A stretch of DNA of 64,000 nucleotides. Source: Salinisphaera sp. Q1T1-3. GTDB lineage: Bacteria; Pseudomonadota; Gammaproteobacteria; Nevskiales; Salinisphaeraceae. The stretch spans positions 1 to 64,000 of the forward strand of contig NZ_QZWD01000016.1 of assembly GCF_003602005.1 (NCBI RefSeq), given 5' to 3'. The notes under the pieces were generated by a model. It saw nothing but the letters and a program-made list of their open reading frames with translations, was not told where the DNA came from and did no database searches. The position numbers and the translations under genes are program-made. Shown here one piece after another: positions 46,352-55,325 of this stretch; the first letter of the stretch is position 1; each line of letters begins with the position of its first letter.

Positions 46352-46387
46352 GGCGGACTCCGCCCGGCAGCCAGGACGGAGTCCGCC
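46352..46387. promoter_or_regulatory. 11-bp inverted repeat upstream of eutB, possible activator site
   Basis: GGCGGACTCCG (46352-46362) is perfectly inverted as CGGAGTCCGCC (46377-46387) around 14 bp. It lies about 30 bp upstream of a sigma54-like box. It could be the binding site of an enhancer-binding protein such as EatR, which controls eat-eutBC in Pseudomonas, or a transcription terminator of the LysE gene. There is no T-run after it, which disfavours the latter. Confidence 0.45.
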
Positions 46388-46413
46388 GGGCTGGGTTGAG
46401 TCATCGTCGCGAT

Positions 46414-46430
46414 ACGGCAGGCATGTTGCT
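46414..46430 (+). promoter_or_regulatory. Candidate sigma54 promoter of eutB-eutC-eat
   Basis: ACGGCAGGCATGTTGCT has GG at 46416-46417 and GC at 46428-46429 with exactly 10 bp between, the -24/-12 arrangement. The TTGCT half is a perfect -12 element; the -24 half (ACGGCAGG versus YTGGCACG) is weaker. Transcription would start near 46441, about 60 bp before the eutB ATG. In Pseudomonas the eat-eutBC operon is driven by a sigma54 activator, which makes the match more credible. That activator gene is not in the window. Confidence 0.45.
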
Positions 46431-46502
46431 TGCATCGAACGTCCAATGGCATTGCGCCCCGGCCGGCGCAGACTGGACGAGACATGCTTGAGGAGAGCCG
46501 CC

Positions 46503-47915
46503 ATGGCCGCACCCTATCGATATACCATCGGCGCGCGGACTTATCGTTTCGATGATCTGGCCGAGGTCATGGCCAAGGCCAACCATGCCCGCTCGGGCGA
46601 TCGGCTAGCCGGTGTCATCGCCGAGACGGCGGAAGAGCGGGTGGTGGCCCAGATGGTACTGGCCGATCTGCCGCTCACGGTCTTTCTAGAGGATCTGTTG
46701 ATTCCCTACGAGGACGACGAGATCACGCGTCTGATCGTCGATACCCACGATGCCGAGGCGTTCGCGCCGATTCGTCATTTCACGGTCGGCGATTTCCGCA
46801 ACTGGCTGCTGGCCGATGACACATCGGCCGAGGTGATCGCGGCCGTGCGACCCGGCATCACGCCGGAGATGGCGGCGGCCGTGGCCAAGATCATGCGCAA
46901 TCAGGATCTGATCCTCGTCGCGAAGAAATGTCGGGTGGTCACCGCGTTTCGCAACACGATCGGTCAGGCCGGGCATCTGTCGACCCGGCTGCAGCCCAAT
47001 CATCCGACCGACGATGCGACCGGCATCGCCGCCAGCATTCTCGACGGTCTGCTTTATGGCAACGGGGATGCGGTGATCGGCATCAACCCGGCCACCGACA
47101 ACGTGGCCCAGTCGGTGCGGTTGATGAAGATGCTCGACGAGATCATCGCCCGCTACGAGATTCCGACCCAGTCCTGCGTGCTAACCCATGTGACGAATAC
47201 GCTGGAGGCCATCGAGGCCGGGGCGCCCGTGGATCTGGTGTTCCAGTCGATCGGCGGCACCGAGGCGACAAACAGCAGCTTCGGTTTCGGGCTGGCCGAT
47301 CTGGCCGAAGCCCGCGAGGCGGCCCTTGCCCTGAAACGGGGCACGGTCGGCGACAACGTCATGTATTTCGAGACCGGGCAGGGCAGCAGTCTGTCCGCCG
47401 ATGCCCATCACGGGTTGGACCAGCAGACCTGCGAGGCACGGGCCTATGGGGTCGCGCGTCATTTCAAGCCGCTTCTGACCAACACGGTGGTCGGCTTCAT
47501 CGGTCCGGAATATCTCTACGACGGGAAGGAGATCATCCGCGCCGGGCTGGAGGACCATTTCTGCGGCAAGCTGCTCGGGGTGCCGATGGGCGTGGACGTC
47601 TGCTACACCAACCATGCCGAGGCCGACCAGAACGACATGGACACGCTGTTGACGCTGCTCGGCGTGGCGGGCGTGAACTTCGTCATGGGCATTCCCGGCT
47701 CGGACGACATCATGCTCAACTACCAGACGACATCCTTCCACGACGCCCTTTATGCGCGCCGGGCACTGGACCTGCGCCCCGCTCCCGAGTTCGATGCGTG
47801 GCTGACCAGGATGGGCATCTTTGCCGAAGGCGATCAGTATCGGCTCGCCGAGACGTTGCCCGAGTCTTTTGCCCACTCGCTCTCGCGCCTGCCGGAGGGC
47901 GCCGATCATGAGTGA
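46503..47915 (+). CDS. eutB: Ethanolamine ammonia-lyase, large (catalytic) subunit
   Basis: This 470-aa TIM-barrel subunit is adenosylcobalamin dependent and cleaves ethanolamine to acetaldehyde and ammonia with EutC. Family segments are AFRNTIGQAGHLSTRLQPNH near residue 150, IGINPATDNVAQSVRLMKML near 198, FETGQGSSLSADAHHG near 290 and MGVDVCYTNHAEADQNDMD near 362. GAGGAG precedes the ATG. No microcompartment genes and no EutA reactivase are nearby, so this is the minimal Pseudomonas-type module. Confidence 0.96.
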   Translation: MAAPYRYTIGARTYRFDDLAEVMAKANHARSGDRLAGVIAETAEERVVAQMVLADLPLTVFLEDLLIPYEDDEITRLIVDTHDAEAFAPIRHFTVGDFRNWLLADDTSAEVIAAVRPGITPEMAAAVAKIMRNQDLILVAKKCRVVTAFRNTIGQAGHLSTRLQPNHPTDDATGIAASILDGLLYGNGDAVIGINPATDNVAQSVRLMKMLDEIIARYEIPTQSCVLTHVTNTLEAIEAGAPVDLVFQSIGGTEATNSSFGFGLADLAEAREAALALKRGTVGDNVMYFETGQGSSLSADAHHGLDQQTCEARAYGVARHFKPLLTNTVVGFIGPEYLYDGKEIIRAGLEDHFCGKLLGVPMGVDVCYTNHAEADQNDMDTLLTLLGVAGVNFVMGIPGSDDIMLNYQTTSFHDALYARRALDLRPAPEFDAWLTRMGIFAEGDQYRLAETLPESFAHSLSRLPEGADHE

Positions 47916-48774
47916 TGATGAAGCCGGCCCGGAACGTGATCACCTACCGGCCGAACAGGTCGAGTCGGGCGTCGTCGACAACCCGTGGCGCAAGCTGCGA
48001 GCCTTCACCGATGCCCGCATCGGCCTCGGGCGGGCCGGCATCAGCCTGCCGACCCATCGCATGCTGGAATTCCAGCTCGCCCATGCCCAGGCCCGCGATG
48101 CCGTGCATCTGCCACTGGATGTCGATGCCCTGTGTGAATCGCTGGATGAGCCGCCGTCACCGTTGCCGAACCAGGCGCCGATCCGGCTGCACAGCCGGGC
48201 CGATGATCGCATCACCTATCTGCAGCGGCCGGATCTCGGGCGTCGTCTGAACGACGATTCGGCCGCTACGCTCGCCGAGGCCGCGGCGGACGATGGCTAT
48301 GACCTGGCGCTGGTCATCGTCGACGGGCTGTCGTCGTTCGGCGTGGCCAGCCATGCCGCGCCCTTCATCGAAAAACTGGCCAGCGAGCTGGCCGATGACG
48401 CCGATTTCGATTGGTCGCTGGCGCCGTTGACGGTGATCGAGCAAGGGCGCGTGGCCATCGGGGACGACGTCGGCGAGCGGCTCGCCGCCCGCTGTGTCGT
48501 GGTGCTGGTCGGCGAGCGCCCGGGGCTGTCCTCGCCGGACAGCCTGGGCCTTTATCTGACCTGGAATCCGCACGTCGGGGTCACCGATGCCGATCGCAAC
48601 TGTATCTCCAACGTCCGTCCGGCCGGACTCGCCCTGGACGAAGCGGCACAACGTTTGCTTTATCTGCTGAAGGAAGCCCGCCGCGGCGAGCAATCCGGCG
48701 TGGCGCTCAAGGATCGCAGCGGCGGTGAGGCGATCGAGAACGAGACCGAGCAGAAGAATTTTCTGACCGGGTAA
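47908..48774 (+). CDS. eutC: Ethanolamine ammonia-lyase, small subunit
   Basis: This 288-aa subunit completes the cobalamin site. Family motifs are WRKLRAFTDARIGLGRAGIS near residue 27, HRMLEFQLAHAQARDAVH near 50, DLALVIVDGLSSFGVASHA near 132, VVLVGERPGLSSPDSLGLYL near 204 and CISNVRPAGLALDEAA near 240. The start at 47908 overlaps the end of eutB by 8 bp, so subunits are made in step. The N-terminal 25 residues are acidic and variable. Confidence 0.95.
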   Translation: MSDDEAGPERDHLPAEQVESGVVDNPWRKLRAFTDARIGLGRAGISLPTHRMLEFQLAHAQARDAVHLPLDVDALCESLDEPPSPLPNQAPIRLHSRADDRITYLQRPDLGRRLNDDSAATLAEAAADDGYDLALVIVDGLSSFGVASHAAPFIEKLASELADDADFDWSLAPLTVIEQGRVAIGDDVGERLAARCVVVLVGERPGLSSPDSLGLYLTWNPHVGVTDADRNCISNVRPAGLALDEAAQRLLYLLKEARRGEQSGVALKDRSGGEAIENETEQKNFLTG

Positions 48775-48797
48775 ATCATAACGGGTGGGATAGGGCG

Positions 48798-50198
48798 ATG
48801 AGCACACACACGGTAGACGACGACTATCTGGCCAAACGCCAGCTCCAACGCGGTACGGCGGGCTGGGTTCTGCTGGCCGGGCTCGGCGTGGCCGGCGTCA
48901 TTTCGGGCGATTTCGCGGGCTGGAACTTCGGCATCGCCCAGGCCGGTTGGGGTGGTTTCGTGATCGCCGCGGTGCTGATGGGCCTGATGTATTTCTCGCT
49001 CGTCCTGTCACTGGCCGAAATGAGCGCGGCCATTCCGGCGGCCGGCGGCGGCTACAGCTTCGCCCGCCAGGCCATGGGGCCGGCCGGCGGTTACTTCACC
49101 GGCCTGGCGGTGCTCATCGAATACGCGCTGGCGCCCGCAGCCATCGTGATCTTTATCGGCTCGGCGGTGTCCGAGCTGATCGGCATCGACGGGCCGATCG
49201 TCTATGCGGTCTTTTATGCCGTGTTCATCGGCATCCATCTGGCCGGTGTGGGCGAAGCGCTCAAGGTGATGCTGGCGATCAGCGCCTTGGCCGTATTCGC
49301 CATCCTGCTGACCGCGGTCGCCCTGATCGGCGATTTCGATGCATCGAATCTCTTCGATATTGCCCCCACCGATGCAGCAGGGGCCTCGACCTTCCTGCCG
49401 TTCGGCTGGTATGGCGTCTGGGCAGCCTTGCCGTTCGGCATGTGGTTGTTTCTGGCCGTTGAAGGTGTGCCGCTGGCCGCCGAGGAAGCCAAGAACCCGG
49501 CACGTGACGTGCCGCGCGGCATCATCGCGGCCATGCTGTTCCTGATCTTCACCGCCACCCTCGTGACTGTACTGCTGGCCGGGGCCGCCGGCGCCCAGGC
49601 TATCGGCAATTCCGGTGTGCCGTTGGTCACTGCCTTGCGGGATACCAACAGCGCCGGCATCGGCACGCTGGTCAACGTGTTGGCCCTGGCCGGACTCGTG
49701 GCCTCGTTCTTCTCCATCATCTATGGCTATAGCCGACTGGTGTTCGCTCTCTCCCGGGCCGGCTATCTGCCGAGCTTCCTGTCGCTGACCAGCTCCCGCA
49801 AAGCCCCGACCTGGGCCCTCGTCGTGCCCGGGGTGCTGGGTTTTCTTGCCTCGCTGTCCGGCGCGGGCGATCGCATGCTGGCGATGGCCGTGGTGGGCGC
49901 GACGCTGTCCTACGCATTGATGGCGTTCAGTCATATCCGACTGCGGTTGCGCCAGCCGAACCTGAACCGGCCCTATCGTACACCCGGCGGGATGGTGACA
50001 TCGGTCATCGCACTCGTGCTGGCGCTCGTGGCGCTGACCGGTGTGTTCGCCTTCGACCCTAGGGCCTTCGGTTACACGATCATTCTGTTCGCGATCGGCG
50101 GTGCTTGGTATGTCTTCTACAGTCGGCATCATCTCGTCGCGAAATCGGCCGAGGAGGAGTTCGCGCTGCTGGCCCGGGCCGAGGAATCGCTGGACTGA
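48798..50198 (+). CDS. eat: Ethanolamine permease (APC family, eat type)
   Basis: This 466-aa transporter has 12 predicted membrane helices of the amino acid-polyamine-organocation superfamily. It has the eat-like start LLAGLGVAGVISGDFAGWNFG near residue 27, EMSAAIPAAGGGYSFARQAMGP near 74, and FLAVEGVPLAAEEAKNPARDVPRG near 217. It is the third gene of eutB-eutC-eat, 23 bp after eutC, and imports the substrate of the lyase. A truncated family A repeat follows 60 bp after the stop. Confidence 0.92.
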   Translation: MSTHTVDDDYLAKRQLQRGTAGWVLLAGLGVAGVISGDFAGWNFGIAQAGWGGFVIAAVLMGLMYFSLVLSLAEMSAAIPAAGGGYSFARQAMGPAGGYFTGLAVLIEYALAPAAIVIFIGSAVSELIGIDGPIVYAVFYAVFIGIHLAGVGEALKVMLAISALAVFAILLTAVALIGDFDASNLFDIAPTDAAGASTFLPFGWYGVWAALPFGMWLFLAVEGVPLAAEEAKNPARDVPRGIIAAMLFLIFTATLVTVLLAGAAGAQAIGNSGVPLVTALRDTNSAGIGTLVNVLALAGLVASFFSIIYGYSRLVFALSRAGYLPSFLSLTSSRKAPTWALVVPGVLGFLASLSGAGDRMLAMAVVGATLSYALMAFSHIRLRLRQPNLNRPYRTPGGMVTSVIALVLALVALTGVFAFDPRAFGYTIILFAIGGAWYVFYSRHHLVAKSAEEEFALLARAEESLD

Positions 50199-50257
50199 AT
50201 CTGCACGGCAAGCGACGGCGCGCCGCAGGCGGCGCGTACGTTGTGTCAGCCGAGCCA

Positions 50258-50458
50258 GGTCGCAACGCCGCCGGGCGCCCATCGTCGATTTTTCATCGGT
50301 GGCCCAACCCGAAGGGACAAGCGCTCCAAAATCAAAAACACGACGGCAACCCAGCGTTGTAGCCCGCTGACGCAGAATGACTGCCCGGCGCGTGCTACGC
50401 CTCGCCTTGCCGCAGAACAGCACTTGGCGCGGACTCGCACGAAACCTCAACAGGCTCT
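50258..50458 (-). repeat. Family A interspersed repeat, copy A7 (truncated, reverse)
   Basis: About 200 bp corresponding to the left two-thirds of family A in reverse orientation, ending GCGGACTCGCACGAAACCTC and AACAGGCTCT. The right-end module is absent. Its end lies exactly where the photolyase gene is cut off, so insertion or a recombination event at this repeat removed the rest of that gene. Confidence 0.8.
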
Positions 50459-50796
50459 AGGGGCGATCTCTTGCAGGGGCCAGATCGTGCGGGCGCCGGT
50501 GGTGGCCACGAGTTCCGGCAGCACTGTTTCCGGCTCGCCGCAGTGCACGATGAGATGGCCGCCACGGGCCTGGATCGCGGCCCGAAGCGCGGGAGCGCGG
50601 TGCCGATGAAGGCGTGGCGGTGCGCGCCGATCTTCGGGATATCCCAGACCGTGGTCGCCGCGAAACGGGCGTCCAGGCAGTAGACACAGAGCAAGGAGGT
50701 GGCCGTCGCGGCGGCCGTCAGTGCCGGATTGTCGTCGAGCCGCAGATCGTTCTTGAACCAGAGAATCGCGCTGTCAGCGGGGAGAGCGTCAGGCAT
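50459..50796 (-). pseudogene. DNA photolyase/cryptochrome, N-terminal remnant with frameshift
   Basis: From the ATG at 50796 the protein reads ADSAILWFKNDLRLDDNPAL, the N-terminal antenna-binding domain of a photolyase/cryptochrome, and then CVYCLDARFA and a GAHRHAFIGTAL segment. A frameshift near 50585-50600 follows; the correct frame then gives LRAAIQARGGHLIVHCGEPE and TVLPELVATTGARTIW up to repeat copy A7. About 110 of some 450 residues remain and the FAD domain is missing. It is a dead gene. Confidence 0.85.
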
Positions 50797-50862
50797 ACAC
50801 GTACGACGCATGCGCGATCGTCGCGGATGAATAGATCGGGCGCCGACACGGCGCGCCGGGCA

Positions 50863-52315
50863 TCACTTGAAAGCGTGAATCCCGGTCTGCGCGCGCCCGA
50901 GGATCAGCGCGTGCACGTCATGTGTGCCCTCGTAGGTGTTCACACTCTCGAGATTGAGCATGTGATGGATGATGCCGTATTCGATGAGGATGCCGTTGCC
51001 GCCGTGCATGTCGCGCGCGCTGCGGGCAATGTCCAGCGCCCTGCCAGAGTTGTTGCGCTTGATCAGCGAAATCATCTCGGGTGCGTCTACCCCCGTATCG
51101 AGCAGGCGACCGACCTGGAGCGCGGCCGCGGTGCCGAGCGCGATCTCGGTCTGCATATCCACGAGTTTCTTCTGGACGAGCTGGGTGGCGGCCAGTGGAC
51201 GGCCGAACTGTTCCCGGGCGAGGACATAATCGCGGGCGCGATGCCAGCAGGCCTCGGCTGCACCCATCACGCCCCAGGCAATGCCGTATCGGGCCTTGTT
51301 CAGGCAACCGAACGGGCCGGACAGACCTTCGGCATGGGGCAACAGCCTGTCTTCGGGCACGAACACATCCTGCAGCGCGATCTGGCCGGTGATCGAGGCC
51401 CGAAGCGAGAGTTTGCCCGTCATTGCGTGGACATCGAACCCGTGGGCCGGCAGATCGACGAGAAACCCCTTGATGCGGCCGTCATGCGCTTCGGATTTGG
51501 CCCAGACCACCACCACATCGGCGATCGGGCTGTTGCCGATCCATTTCTTTTCGCCGCTCAGGCGATAGCCACCGTCGACTTTTTAGGGAACCTCTGATCT
51601 ATTCATCTACGGTCGCGCCGGTGTCTTTTGCGCGCGTCTGACAAGACGCCGCGAGCGCCGTTTGCTGAATGCAAATGAGCGAGCGGCAACTCCGCTCAGG
51701 CGCGCGCAAAAGCCCGGCCGCGAAGCGGTTTGGCCCAAACGGCCGCGCTACGGCGTTGCATGGCTGGATCATAGAGTGGCTATGACGCGGCGCCATGCGC
51801 CTTGTATCGTGGCCTTTTGGGACTCAAACGCGAGCGTGGATGAATAGATCAGAGGTTCCTTAGCGCGCGTGATCATGCCCGAGGGATCCGAGCCGGCAGT
51901 CGGCTCGGTCAGCCCGAAGCCGCCGATGAATTCGCCGGGAGCGAGTTTCGGCAGATAATGACGTTTCTGTGCCTCGCTGCCATAGGTCTCGATCGGATGC
52001 ATGACCAGCGACGAGTGCACACTCATCGCCGAGCGATAGCCGGAGTCCACGCGTTCGACCGCGGGCGATCAGTCCATAAACGACGTGATTACGCCCGCCG
52101 CCGCCGTACTGCGGCGCCACCGTGGCGCCCAGCAGCCCGGCATCGCCCATTTCACGCATGATCGCCGGGTCGAAATGGCCGTTCTCGAACGCTTCGCTGA
52201 TGCGCGGCGCGAGCCGTGACTGGCAGTAGGCGTGGGCATCATCGCGAACGCGGTGTTCGGCATCGCTCAGCGCGCGGTCGAGGCCGAGCGGATCGGCCCA
52301 GTTGAAATCGGACAT
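50863..52315 (-). pseudogene. gcdH: Glutaryl-CoA dehydrogenase, broken by a MITE and frameshifts
   Basis: The C-terminal part (50863 to 51586) carries [20 protein letters not shown] and [20 protein letters not shown], typical of GcdH, an acyl-CoA dehydrogenase that oxidises and decarboxylates glutaryl-CoA to crotonyl-CoA. The N-terminal part from the ATG at 52315 reads FNWADPLGLDRALSDAEHRV and [10 protein letters not shown], then shifts frame near 52060 and continues [20 protein letters not shown] and [19 protein letters not shown]. There a 273-bp MITE (51587-51859) sits in the gene. Even after removing it, the A-run at the junction leaves a one-base frameshift. Three lesions make this a clear pseudogene. 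Confidence 0.9.
51587..51859. mobile_element. 273-bp MITE, copy 2, inside the gcdH pseudogene
   Basis: The same element as at 12910-13182, with identical 21-bp inverted ends GGAACCTCTGATCTATTCATC and identical length. It differs by about five substitutions, for example near the GCAACTCCGC block. It is flanked by the 4-bp direct repeat TTAG (51583-51586 and 51860-51863). It has no transposase gene. High identity of the two copies implies recent movement. Confidence 0.93.
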
Positions 52316-52407
52316 GGCATGGCCCGGCGAAATCGACAGGACAGAGCTAACATGAGGCGCACCGCCCGTCCACGTCATAGGCCGCGGGCGGTATCGTCGT
52401 CGTTGTC

Positions 52408-53238
52408 ATGTCCGGGTCGTTGCCGCTGATGCGCGAACACATCACGCCTTTTCAGTTCTTCATTCTCGCGCTGTCGTTCTACGTGCTCGGCGCCCTGGTG
52501 GCCGATGCGTTCTTTACGTTGCCCCCGCAGGTCAGCCGGCTGCTCGGCCTGATGGATTACGTGGTCTGCGCCTTCTTCTTCATCGATTTCTGCATCCGTT
52601 TTTATCGGGCGCCGAGCAAATGGCGCTACATGCGCTGGGGCTGGCTCGACCTGCTGTCGAGTGTGCCGGCGGGCTGGCTGCAGGCGGCCCGGCTGGCCCG
52701 GGTTGTGCAGATCGTGCGCATCCTGCGGGCGGTGCGCTCGCTGGAACTGATCTGGCGCATGCTGTTTCGCAAGCGGGCCCAGGGTGTACTGGCCTCCGCT
52801 GCGACGGCGACCGTGCTGCTTGTGGTTTTCGGGGCGATGACGGTGCTGCTCGTCGAGGCGCCGGACCCGAAAAGCCCGATCGACAACGCCCAGGATGCGC
52901 TCTGGTGGGCGATCGTGACCGTGACCACCGTCGGCTACGGCGACTATTATCCGATTACCACGCTCGGGCGGATTGTCGCCGTCTTGTTGATGGTCTGCGG
53001 TGTCGGCCTGTTCGGCAGTGTGGCGGCCTATGTCGGCTCGCTGTTCATCGCTGATCAGGATGATTCCGACGCCCGTCGCGATAAGGCTACCCGCAAGATG
53101 ATTCGACACATGGCCGAGCGTCTGGACACGCTGCAGACCGAGCTCGAAGCCACACGCGCCGAACTGCGGGCCTACCACGCTGAGGTCCGCGAGCGGCTGC
53201 CGGCACGGGATGAATCCGACTCGGAAAATCGTCACTGA
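52408..53238 (+). CDS. Voltage-gated-type potassium channel (six-TM ion transport protein)
   Basis: This 276-aa membrane protein has six hydrophobic segments. S4 carries regularly spaced arginines (RLARVVQIVRILRAVRSLEL near residue 96), and the pore has the K+ selectivity filter TTVGYGDYYP near 173. An Arg/Glu-rich coiled coil (about 225-262) ends the protein and probably drives tetramer assembly. It resembles the bacterial Kv-like ion_trans family. It lies divergently from the gcdH pseudogene and alone on its strand. Its role in ion homeostasis is inferred. Confidence 0.88.
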   Translation: MSGSLPLMREHITPFQFFILALSFYVLGALVADAFFTLPPQVSRLLGLMDYVVCAFFFIDFCIRFYRAPSKWRYMRWGWLDLLSSVPAGWLQAARLARVVQIVRILRAVRSLELIWRMLFRKRAQGVLASAATATVLLVVFGAMTVLLVEAPDPKSPIDNAQDALWWAIVTVTTVGYGDYYPITTLGRIVAVLLMVCGVGLFGSVAAYVGSLFIADQDDSDARRDKATRKMIRHMAERLDTLQTELEATRAELRAYHAEVRERLPARDESDSENRH

Positions 53239-53322
53239 GCGCCGTCGGTCCGGCGATCGATACATGCCCGATGACGACCGGTACGGCGAGTGGCGTCCTG
53301 ACCGAGCCGACGCCCGTCGAAT

Positions 53323-53451
53323 TCATCGACATCTGGCATCGTTAGTGCGCTCGTCTTCCCCGGCTGTTGTCAGGGCGTGTACCAGCGCATTGTCGATGCC
53401 ATCACCGCTACCCCCGGTGACGATCGTGATCCTGTCCTTGAATGGACGCAT
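53323..53451 (-). pseudogene. SDR-family dehydrogenase, N-terminal remnant
   Basis: On the minus strand from an ATG at 53451 the sequence reads MRPFKDRITIVTGGSGDGID and continues NALVHALTTAG before losing similarity and stopping at 53323. This is the first beta strand and glycine-rich cofactor motif (TGGSGDGI) of a short-chain dehydrogenase. Only about 30 residues are recognisable. It is a gene fragment, not functional. The rest of 53239-53520 shows nothing I recognise. Confidence 0.55.
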
Positions 53452-53520
53452 GAATAATCAATGATGAAAATCATGATCTTGTTATGTGCTTTTCAATCAC
53501 CGGACCCTGCTCGGTCGCAA

Positions 53521-53555
53521 CGAGAAACGCCCGGCACCGGGCCGGGCGTTTCTCG
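53521..53555 (-). terminator. Intrinsic terminator-like hairpin after putP
   Basis: A perfect 15-bp stem, CGAGAAACGCCCGGC and GCCGGGCGTTTCTCG, encloses the 5-nt loop ACCGG. It begins 22 bp after the putP stop on the minus strand. The stem ends in a T-rich GTTTCTCGTT on both strands, so it may work in both directions. It is the strongest terminator-like structure in the window. Confidence 0.8.
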
Positions 53556-53576
53556 AGACGGGAACCGATACGGCGG

Positions 53577-55052
53577 TCAGTTCGTCACACGGCGCCAGCG
53601 TGCGGCCGCGGCGTCGAAGCTCGCCAGCACCGATTCACTCGGCCGCGTGACGAGACTCACGAGTACCAGCACCAGGGAGCAGAGAATGAAACCGGGCACG
53701 ATCTCGTACATTTGGAAGATACCGCCCGACAGCTGCTTCCAGACGATGACCGTGATCGCACCAACCAGCATGCCGGCCAGGGCGCCCCATTGGGTGGTGC
53801 GTCGCCAGAACAGCGAGAACAGCACGACCGGGCCGAACGCGGCGCCGAAGCCGCTCCAGGCATAGGCCACCAGATCGAGTACCTTGGAATCCGGGTTGCC
53901 GGCGATCAGCAGCGCGATGACGGCGATCACGAGTACGCCGATACGCCCAACCCAGACCAGTTCGGTCTCGGAGGCCCGTGGGCGCACGAAGGCCTTGTAG
54001 ATATCCTCGGCCAGCGCGCTCGACGAGACCAGCAGCTGGGAACTGATCGTCGACATGATCGCGGCGAGGATGGCGGCCAGCAGGAAACCGGCAATCCAGG
54101 GATTGGCCAGCGCTGTGGCCATCAGGATGAAGACCTTCTCGTGGTCGGGCAGCGGGTTGTCGGCGAAATAGGCAATGCCGGTATAGCCGACCGCGATGGC
54201 GCCAAACAGCGAGATCACCATCCAGGCGATGCCGATCAGGCGCGCCGTTGGCACATCACGATGATCGCGCATGGCCATGAAACGCACGATGATATGGGGC
54301 TGGCCGAAGTAGCCCAGTCCCCAGGCGGCCAGCGAGATGATCGAAAACAGCGACATCCCGCTCATGATGTTGTTGTACGACAGATCGACCGCCCCGACCT
54401 GGGCCACGGTCTCGCTCCAGCCGCCCTGGGTGGTTACGGCAAGCGCCGGGGCAATGAGCAGGGCAAAGAACATGATGATGCCCTGGACGAAGTCGGTCCA
54501 GGCCACGGCCAGGAAACCGCCGAGGAAGGTATAGGACACGATCACTGCGCCGCCGCCCCAAAGTGCGGCGTAGTAGTTCAGCCCGAAGCTGGCCTCGAAC
54601 AGCTTTGCGCCGGCGACCATGCCGGCCGAGGTATAGAAAGCGAAGAATACGAGGATGACGAGCGCCGAGAAAACCCGCAGTAGCCGGGTCCGATCCTCGA
54701 AGCGATTGTGCAAAAAGTCCGGTACCGTGATCGAGTCGTTGGCGACTTCTGTGTAGATGCGCAGGCGCCGGGCGACGAACTGCCAGTTCAGATACGCGCC
54801 GATTGTCAGGCCGATGGCGATCCAGGCTTTGGACATGCGCGCGCCGTAGATGGTGCCCGGCAGACCCAGCAGGAGCCAGCCGCTCATGTCGGAAGCCCCG
54901 GCCGACAACGCGGCTACCCCCGGGCCCAGACTGCGCCCGCCGAGCACATAGTCCGACAGGTTCGAGGTCATCCGGTAGGTCACCAGACCGACGGCGATCA
55001 TGGCGGCGAGATAGACGAGAAAAGTGATTAAGGTCGGAAGCGCGATATGCAT
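53577..55052 (-). CDS. putP: Sodium/proline symporter
   Basis: This 491-aa SSS-family symporter has about 13 predicted helices and couples Na+ to proline uptake. It has DYVLGGRSLGPGVAALSAGA and SDMSGWLLLGLPGTIYGARM near residues 37-75 (the PutP signature), YTEVANDSITVPDFLHNRFE near 103, and AILAAIMSTISSQLLVSSSA near 325. I chose the ATG at 55052 (MHIALPT) because GAGG lies 8 bp upstream; an ATG two codons earlier is too close to it. A family A repeat separates it from the small membrane peptide and putA upstream. Confidence 0.94.
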   Translation of the reverse strand: MHIALPTLITFLVYLAAMIAVGLVTYRMTSNLSDYVLGGRSLGPGVAALSAGASDMSGWLLLGLPGTIYGARMSKAWIAIGLTIGAYLNWQFVARRLRIYTEVANDSITVPDFLHNRFEDRTRLLRVFSALVILVFFAFYTSAGMVAGAKLFEASFGLNYYAALWGGGAVIVSYTFLGGFLAVAWTDFVQGIIMFFALLIAPALAVTTQGGWSETVAQVGAVDLSYNNIMSGMSLFSIISLAAWGLGYFGQPHIIVRFMAMRDHRDVPTARLIGIAWMVISLFGAIAVGYTGIAYFADNPLPDHEKVFILMATALANPWIAGFLLAAILAAIMSTISSQLLVSSSALAEDIYKAFVRPRASETELVWVGRIGVLVIAVIALLIAGNPDSKVLDLVAYAWSGFGAAFGPVVLFSLFWRRTTQWGALAGMLVGAITVIVWKQLSGGIFQMYEIVPGFILCSLVLVLVSLVTRPSESVLASFDAAAARWRRVTN

Positions 55053-55149
55053 GCGCATGCCCTCTTTCGGAAGTGATGGGGTAAAACGGGGCAGATATCT
55101 CGTATCCCGCCACGCAGGCGGTACACACGAGCGTTGTTGCCGGTTTCCA

Positions 55150-55325
55150 GGGCCTGTTGATGTGTCGTGCGAGCGCCTTTTCGTCGAGAGAGCGCCGTGT
55201 GTCCGGCAAGGCGCGAGTCGCCGGTCGTGGCGTGCCACGATCCAGACTCGCAACGCCGCAGGGCGGGATTTGTGGCCCACCCCTTGAGCACTTGGCGCGG
55301 ACTCGCATGAAACATCAACAGGCCC
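55150..55325 (-). repeat. Family A interspersed repeat, copy A8 (internal deletion, reverse)
   Basis: A 176-bp copy with both ends intact, GGGCCTGTTGATGTGTCGTG and GAAACATCAACAGGCCC, but with most of the interior deleted: the right-end module is joined directly to the GCACTTGGCGCGGACTCGCA left-end block. It lies inside the proline operon between the 36-aa gene, whose TAG stop it touches, and putP, about 100 bp before the putP start. Confidence 0.85.

Noticed and set aside
46230-46400. Possible cobalamin riboswitch upstream of eutB (GCCACTGG and AGCCAGGA blocks)
   Set aside because: The blocks are not in the right order and spacing for the B12 box and its partner stems, and part of the region belongs to repeat family B.
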